DNA of 6,788 nucleotides from Pseudomonadota bacterium. GTDB taxonomy: Bacteria; Pseudomonadota; Alphaproteobacteria; Rhizobiales; Beijerinckiaceae. The DNA lies in contig JAEWKP010000463.1 in NCBI GenBank assembly GCA_023393655.1, forward strand, positions 1 to 6,788, written 5' to 3'. Made by a program: the position numbers and the translations under genes. The notes under the pieces are model-generated. The model had not been told where the DNA came from and made no database searches. It worked only from the letters and a program-made list of their open reading frames with translations. Below, piece after piece: positions 6,599 through 6,788 of the stretch (position 1 is its first letter; the number at the start of each line of letters is the position of its first letter).

Positions 6599-6788
6599 TG
6601 ACGGCGCTCCTCGAACTTGCTGATGTCGAGGCCTGGTATGGCCGCGCCAAGATTCTGCACGGCGTCGGCTTTTCGGTCGGCTCGGGCGAGGTCGTCGCGC
6701 TGATGGGCCGCAACGGCGCCGGCAAGTCGACGACGATGAAGACGGTGATGGGACTGGTGCCGCAGCCGCAGGGCTCGATCCGCTTCGA
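6598..6788 (+). CDS. livF: LivF-type ABC transporter ATPase, 5' part only
   Basis: This is the first 63 codons of the second ATPase; the gene runs off the window end. The protein begins MTALLELADVEAWYGRAKIL, with the A-loop aromatic Tyr14 of WYG that stacks on adenine, then Walker A GRNGAGKST (37-45) and TMKTVMGL. Arg in GRNGAGKST and the short N-terminus before WYG are typical of LivF rather than LivG. The start overlaps the livG stop by one base (TGATG), and a strong GGGAGGG lies at 6586-6592, 5 nt before the ATG. The rest of the protein, including the signature and Walker B motifs, is outside the window, so integrity cannot be judged. It completes the binding protein, fused permease, LivG, LivF set. 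Confidence 0.93.
   Translation, partial: MTALLELADVEAWYGRAKILHGVGFSVGSGEVVALMGRNGAGKSTTMKTVMGLVPQPQGSIRF

Overview
The window looks like a chromosomal segment of an alphaproteobacterium, most likely of the order Hyphomicrobiales (a Bosea-like relative is a guess). The reasons are the GC-rich coding sequence, the fused branched-chain-type permease, the twin-arginine signal on the solute-binding protein, and two copies of an intergenic inverted repeat with the core CCGGGCTTGACCCGG, of a kind common between genes in that class. All genes lie on the + strand. No tRNA, rRNA, transposase, integrase or CRISPR array was seen.

Left block (1-1720): the 3' part of exbB, then exbD and tonB, tightly packed (3-nt gap, then an ATGA overlap). 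Together they encode the inner-membrane proton channel and the periplasm-spanning transducer that power TonB-dependent outer-membrane receptors. No receptor gene lies in the window, so the cargo (iron-siderophore, haem, cobalamin or other) cannot be named.

Middle (1721-2596): repeat copy A, a small lipoprotein gene of 82 codons with its own ribosome binding site, and a 394-bp non-coding stretch that is locally AT-rich. That stretch holds a good 22-bp imperfect palindrome, a TTGACA box and repeated TGCAA words just upstream of the next gene. It is the only convincing control region in the window.

Right block (2597-6788): an ABC importer of the hydrophobic/branched-chain amino-acid (HAAT, Liv) family. 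It comprises a Tat-exported periplasmic binding protein, a single 622-residue polypeptide in which the LivH-type and LivM-type permeases are fused, a LivG-type ATPase, and the start of a LivF-type ATPase cut by the window end. Repeat copy B lies between the binding-protein gene and the permease gene. The three downstream genes are coupled by overlapping stop and start codons. The substrate cannot be deduced from the sequence; members of this family carry branched-chain amino acids, amides, urea, aromatic acids and other small carboxylates.

Overall the gene content is ordinary. The parts most worth a second look are the fused permease, the palindromic control region at 2412-2522, and the paired repeat with compensating base changes. 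I found no evidence of a new defence, mobile or biosynthetic system.
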